A DNA stretch of 64,000 bases from positions 1,094,744 through 1,158,743 of the forward strand of contig NZ_NXGA01000001.1 in the NCBI RefSeq assembly GCF_002802965.1, given 5' to 3'. Numbering within the stretch: position 1 is the stretch's first letter; the number at the start of each line of letters is the position of its first letter. The notes under the pieces are model-generated. The model was not told the DNA's origin and ran no database searches. It worked only from the letters and a program-made list of their open reading frames with translations. Source of the stretch: Sporolactobacillus pectinivorans. GTDB lineage: Bacteria > Bacillota > Bacilli > Bacillales > Sporolactobacillaceae. The position numbers and the translations under genes were made by a program. Below are positions 61,936-64,000 of this stretch, one piece after another.

Positions 61936-62706
61936 ATGAAAAAAGATGTTGAAAATGAACTGGCACCAGAAATTTTACAGAGGAAAAGCGTCTCCCATTG
62001 GAACGGGGAAAAATGTTCAGAGGAGATATGGGACTTGCTCATTGAGGCGGCACGCTTAGCACCTTCATCATGGAATCATCAGCCTGCGCGGTATATTATC
62101 ATTAAAGATGAGAAGAATATTCGAGCTCTCTCCCAATGTCTTCATCGTACAAATCAATGGGTTTCGGATGCTTCCGGATTAATCGTTCAAGTAGCTAAAC
62201 AGGAAGATGATGATCGTACGGACGGCAAAGACTACTATTTGTACGATTGCGGTCTGGCAATGATGAGCCTTATCTATCAGGCACAAATCATGGGTCTGAT
62301 GTGCAGACAGATGATTGGGTGGGATGAACGGCAGGTAAAGCAACGATTGGACATACCGGAACCTTATCGAGTGGTTGTCATCACTGCGCTGGGTTTTCCC
62401 TCTAAATCGGGTTTCCGGTCGACCGTACAGGATTTGAAACGGAATCTGACACAACAGAATAGAAGATACAAGGTGAATCAAGTTTTCTTCCGGGAAAAAT
62501 GGAATGGGAAAACCAACCATGAATCGCATTGCGAATATGCTCCATCTTTCCTTTTATCACCCTCTACAAGGAAAAAGGTTCAACATGTTCGATTTTACAC
62601 AGATATTATAGGCCTACTCGTCATCTACACGTTAGTCAATTCTTTCCGTTATCCGTTCAATGGATCATATCTATTTATACAATATTCGCTTGGGTTACGA
62701 TTTTAA
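61936..62706 (+). CDS. Nitroreductase-family flavoprotein, C-terminal extension by frameshift likely
   Basis: An FMN-dependent nitroreductase. EILQRKSVSHWNGEKCSEEIWDLLIEAARLAPSSWNHQPARYIII is the classical opening (RxSxxxW, APSSxNxQPxR), then DCGLAMMSLIYQAQIMGLMCRQMIGW and VVITALGFP. The ATG at 61936 follows GGGAGG nine bases upstream. The genuine protein probably ends near VFFREKWNGKTN, about residue 195; the frame runs about 60 codons further into hydrophobic sequence (DIIGLLVIYTLVNSF) that belongs to the next, decayed gene. So the true stop may have been lost by a small indel around 62500-62520. Confidence 0.8.
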   Translation: MKKDVENELAPEILQRKSVSHWNGEKCSEEIWDLLIEAARLAPSSWNHQPARYIIIKDEKNIRALSQCLHRTNQWVSDASGLIVQVAKQEDDDRTDGKDYYLYDCGLAMMSLIYQAQIMGLMCRQMIGWDERQVKQRLDIPEPYRVVVITALGFPSKSGFRSTVQDLKRNLTQQNRRYKVNQVFFREKWNGKTNHESHCEYAPSFLLSPSTRKKVQHVRFYTDIIGLLVIYTLVNSFRYPFNGSYLFIQYSLGLRF

Positions 62707-63149
62707 CGATCGATCCTTCAAGGTTCCCCGATGCCGCAGCAACAAGACAAAATCAAAGAGAATCCTGGATTTATTTTTTCAGATATATTCTTTTATATGG
62801 CATTGTTTTTGGCGCCGTCTGGTATTTAGATAAGTCTCATGCGCTTAAGGCGCCAACTATCGGTAGTGCAGTCCAATTAATCGTCTTAGCATGCATGATA
62901 GAACTTTTTTATCGAAATATCTTACAAGTTAAGTTGAGGCAGTTTGGTTTCCCAGTCTATTTGTCGGTCACAATACAAAGCTTCTTTTTTTCCATACCTT
63001 TCTATATTTCCAATCATTCACTCGTAACTGCATTAGGTGCATTCATTATCGGGCTTATTAACGGACATATCGTGTACAAAACTCGGAGTATGTACCCGAA
63101 TTTCATCACAACTATAGCATGGTTAATTTTTTTCCCAATTTACGGTTGA
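62518..63149 (+). pseudogene. CPBP-type intramembrane protease-like gene, frameshifted
   Basis: Coding potential runs through three frames. An ATG at 62518 opens MNRIANMLHLSFYHPLQGKRFNMFDFT in one frame. IIGLLVIYTLVNSF continues in the nitroreductase frame. FPLSVQWIISIYTIFAWVTIL and the rest, to the stop at 63149, lie in a third frame with four hydrophobic helices, ELFYRNILQVKLRQFGFP (the E...R region of CPBP proteases) and ALGAFIIGLINGHIVYKT. At least two indels are needed to join them, so the gene is inactive as written. Confidence 0.6.
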
Positions 63150-63197
63150 CAGTAACACACGAACTACGCAATTACATTTGAAATTTTCATAATCCTA

Positions 63198-63424
63198 TTG
63201 ACAAATATGCTGAATAAATTATGATGACAGTATCAATTAAAAAGGTGGTGTCTGTTTGTCGGTTCTTTTATAAGATTATTGGAGATTACAATGAATTGCA
63301 GTGAGCGGTGAAAATCACCGTATTATTTGTTGTGCCCAAATCGTCTTATAGAGAACAGATAAGCGGATACTTGTTTGATTCGGAAGCAAGTGCGTTTATT
63401 TTGGGACGTGCTTGCTTCTTTTTC
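63198..63424 (+). promoter_or_regulatory. Leader-peptide attenuator before the methyltransferase
   Basis: The promoter is TTGACA (63198-63203), 16 bp, TATGAT (63220-63225). A six-codon leader frame, ATG at 63291 to TGA at 63309-63311, encodes MNCSER and has GGAG six bases upstream. Its stop codon lies in the left arm of CGGTGA/TCACCG (63306-63320). TATAAGA (63269-63275) can pair with TCTTATA (63344-63350). A terminator, GAAGCAAG..CG with CG..GCTTGCTTC plus T-run (63382-63424), precedes the gene. The layout is that of ribosome-stalling attenuators controlling antibiotic-response genes. Confidence 0.65.
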
Positions 63425-63462
63425 TGTAAATCGCGTTTTGGGCAAGAAGGGAAAGACTTAAA

Positions 63463-64000
63463 ATGAAAAACTATCTTGATGCTGAATACTTAAAACAAAA
63501 TATGATGGGACCGAACTCTGTAAAAATGTTAGCAGAACTTGTCCAGGGTTTAAAATTAGAAAATGCTACGCGAATATTGGACCTTGGCTGCGGTAGAGGA
63601 TTAACTTCAATGTATCTTGCAGATAATTTTCCTGCGCCCATATTTGCTATGGATTTATGGATTTCTGCTTCAGAAAACAATAAAAGATTTCAAGAACTGG
63701 GTATGGAGAATAAAGTCATACCCATTCACGCAGATGCAACTTGTCCACCTTTTGCTGATGAATATTTTGATGCTGTGGTCAGCGTAGATTCCTATCATTA
63801 TTTTGGCCGAGATGAGCAATATTTGGATTGTCATTTGGCCCCGCTTGTCAAAAAAGGCGGTGTAATAGCCTTGTGTTTCCCTGGACTTAAAAAAGAGCTG
63901 AGTATGGTACCTAAAGAGATGTCGTTATCTTGGACGTCTGAGGATATAGACACATGGCATAGTTGCACATGGTGGAAGGAAATGCTCTCACACTCTAAAA
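63463..64000 (+). CDS. SAM-dependent methyltransferase (partial, runs off the window)
   Basis: The first 179 codons are present. ATRILDLGCGRGLTSMYLA (about residues 35-53) is motif I, IFAMDLW the acidic loop and ADEYFDAVVSVDSYHYFG motif IV. The ATG follows AAGAAGGGAAAG. The acceptor is unknown. The gene sits behind a promoter, leader peptide and terminator, which suggests induction by ribosome-targeting compounds, but the protein resembles small-molecule methyltransferases more than rRNA methylases. Confidence 0.82.
   Translation, partial: MKNYLDAEYLKQNMMGPNSVKMLAELVQGLKLENATRILDLGCGRGLTSMYLADNFPAPIFAMDLWISASENNKRFQELGMENKVIPIHADATCPPFADEYFDAVVSVDSYHYFGRDEQYLDCHLAPLVKKGGVIALCFPGLKKELSMVPKEMSLSWTSEDIDTWHSCTWWKEMLSHSK

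Overview
The window looks like chromosomal DNA of a low-to-moderate GC Gram-positive bacterium of the order Bacillales. A lactate-metabolising, Sporolactobacillus-like organism is my best guess; this is inference. The grounds are strong AGGAGG-type ribosome binding sites, CcpA cre sites, PRD-type PTS regulators, a DUF1659/DUF2922/YvrJ gene trio, a Bacillaceae-type intergenic repeat present twice, and a complete lactate racemase system.

Layout. Positions 1-103 look like one end of an IS21-type insertion sequence. 126-8148 is a nickel/lactate locus: a NiCoT nickel transporter, a LysR regulator and larA-larE-larB-larC-larD. After a tRNA-Ala(GGC) come a DUF4865 gene, a GNAT enzyme, two secreted enzymes (a PLC/AcpA-type phosphoesterase and an M30-type metalloprotease) and a Ca2+-type P-ATPase. 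17575-23032 is a galactitol-type PTS operon with a PRD regulator and a class II aldolase; its EIIC gene carries a 1-nt frameshift. A 270-nt structured RNA with its own promoter and terminator follows. Next is an aromatic-amino-acid operon (23848-30118): an MFS transporter fused to a complete AroQ chorismate mutase domain, aroC, a BacA-like prephenate-processing gene, aroA, tyrA and aroK.

30266-32721 holds ridA, the DUF1659-DUF2922-YvrJ trio and an L,D-transpeptidase whose N-terminus looks broken. 32838-34907 is a visibly AT-rich, patchwork segment: a truncated GNAT gene, an IS-like scrap, a small membrane protein and a secreted YiiX-like cysteine hydrolase. 35375-40870 is a mannitol operon (mtlA, mtlR, mtlD). 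Two neighbouring surface proteins share one architecture: anchor, Ser-rich linker, duplicated domain. 44078-51745 is a quinate/shikimate utilisation locus: a divergent LysR gene, an Fe-S/FMN/FAD ene-reductase, aroE, two MFS genes and aroD, with CRP/FNR-like palindromes.

The right end (52881-64000) is AT-rich accessory DNA: an rpiR/oxidoreductase pair, phzF/hxlR, an SRPBCC-MarR-EVE operon, methyltransferases, a MarR/SDR divergent pair with paired operators, a nitroreductase, a decayed membrane-protease-like gene, and a methyltransferase running off the end behind a leader-peptide attenuator.

How it fits together: nickel import feeds the LarA cofactor; three paralogous MFS proteins all sit with shikimate-pathway genes, one in biosynthesis and two in catabolism. 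The most unusual items are the transporter-chorismate mutase fusion, the uncharacterised leader RNA, the ene-reductase in the quinate operon, and the SRPBCC-MarR-EVE operon. All functions are read from motifs and remembered family features; no database search was possible.
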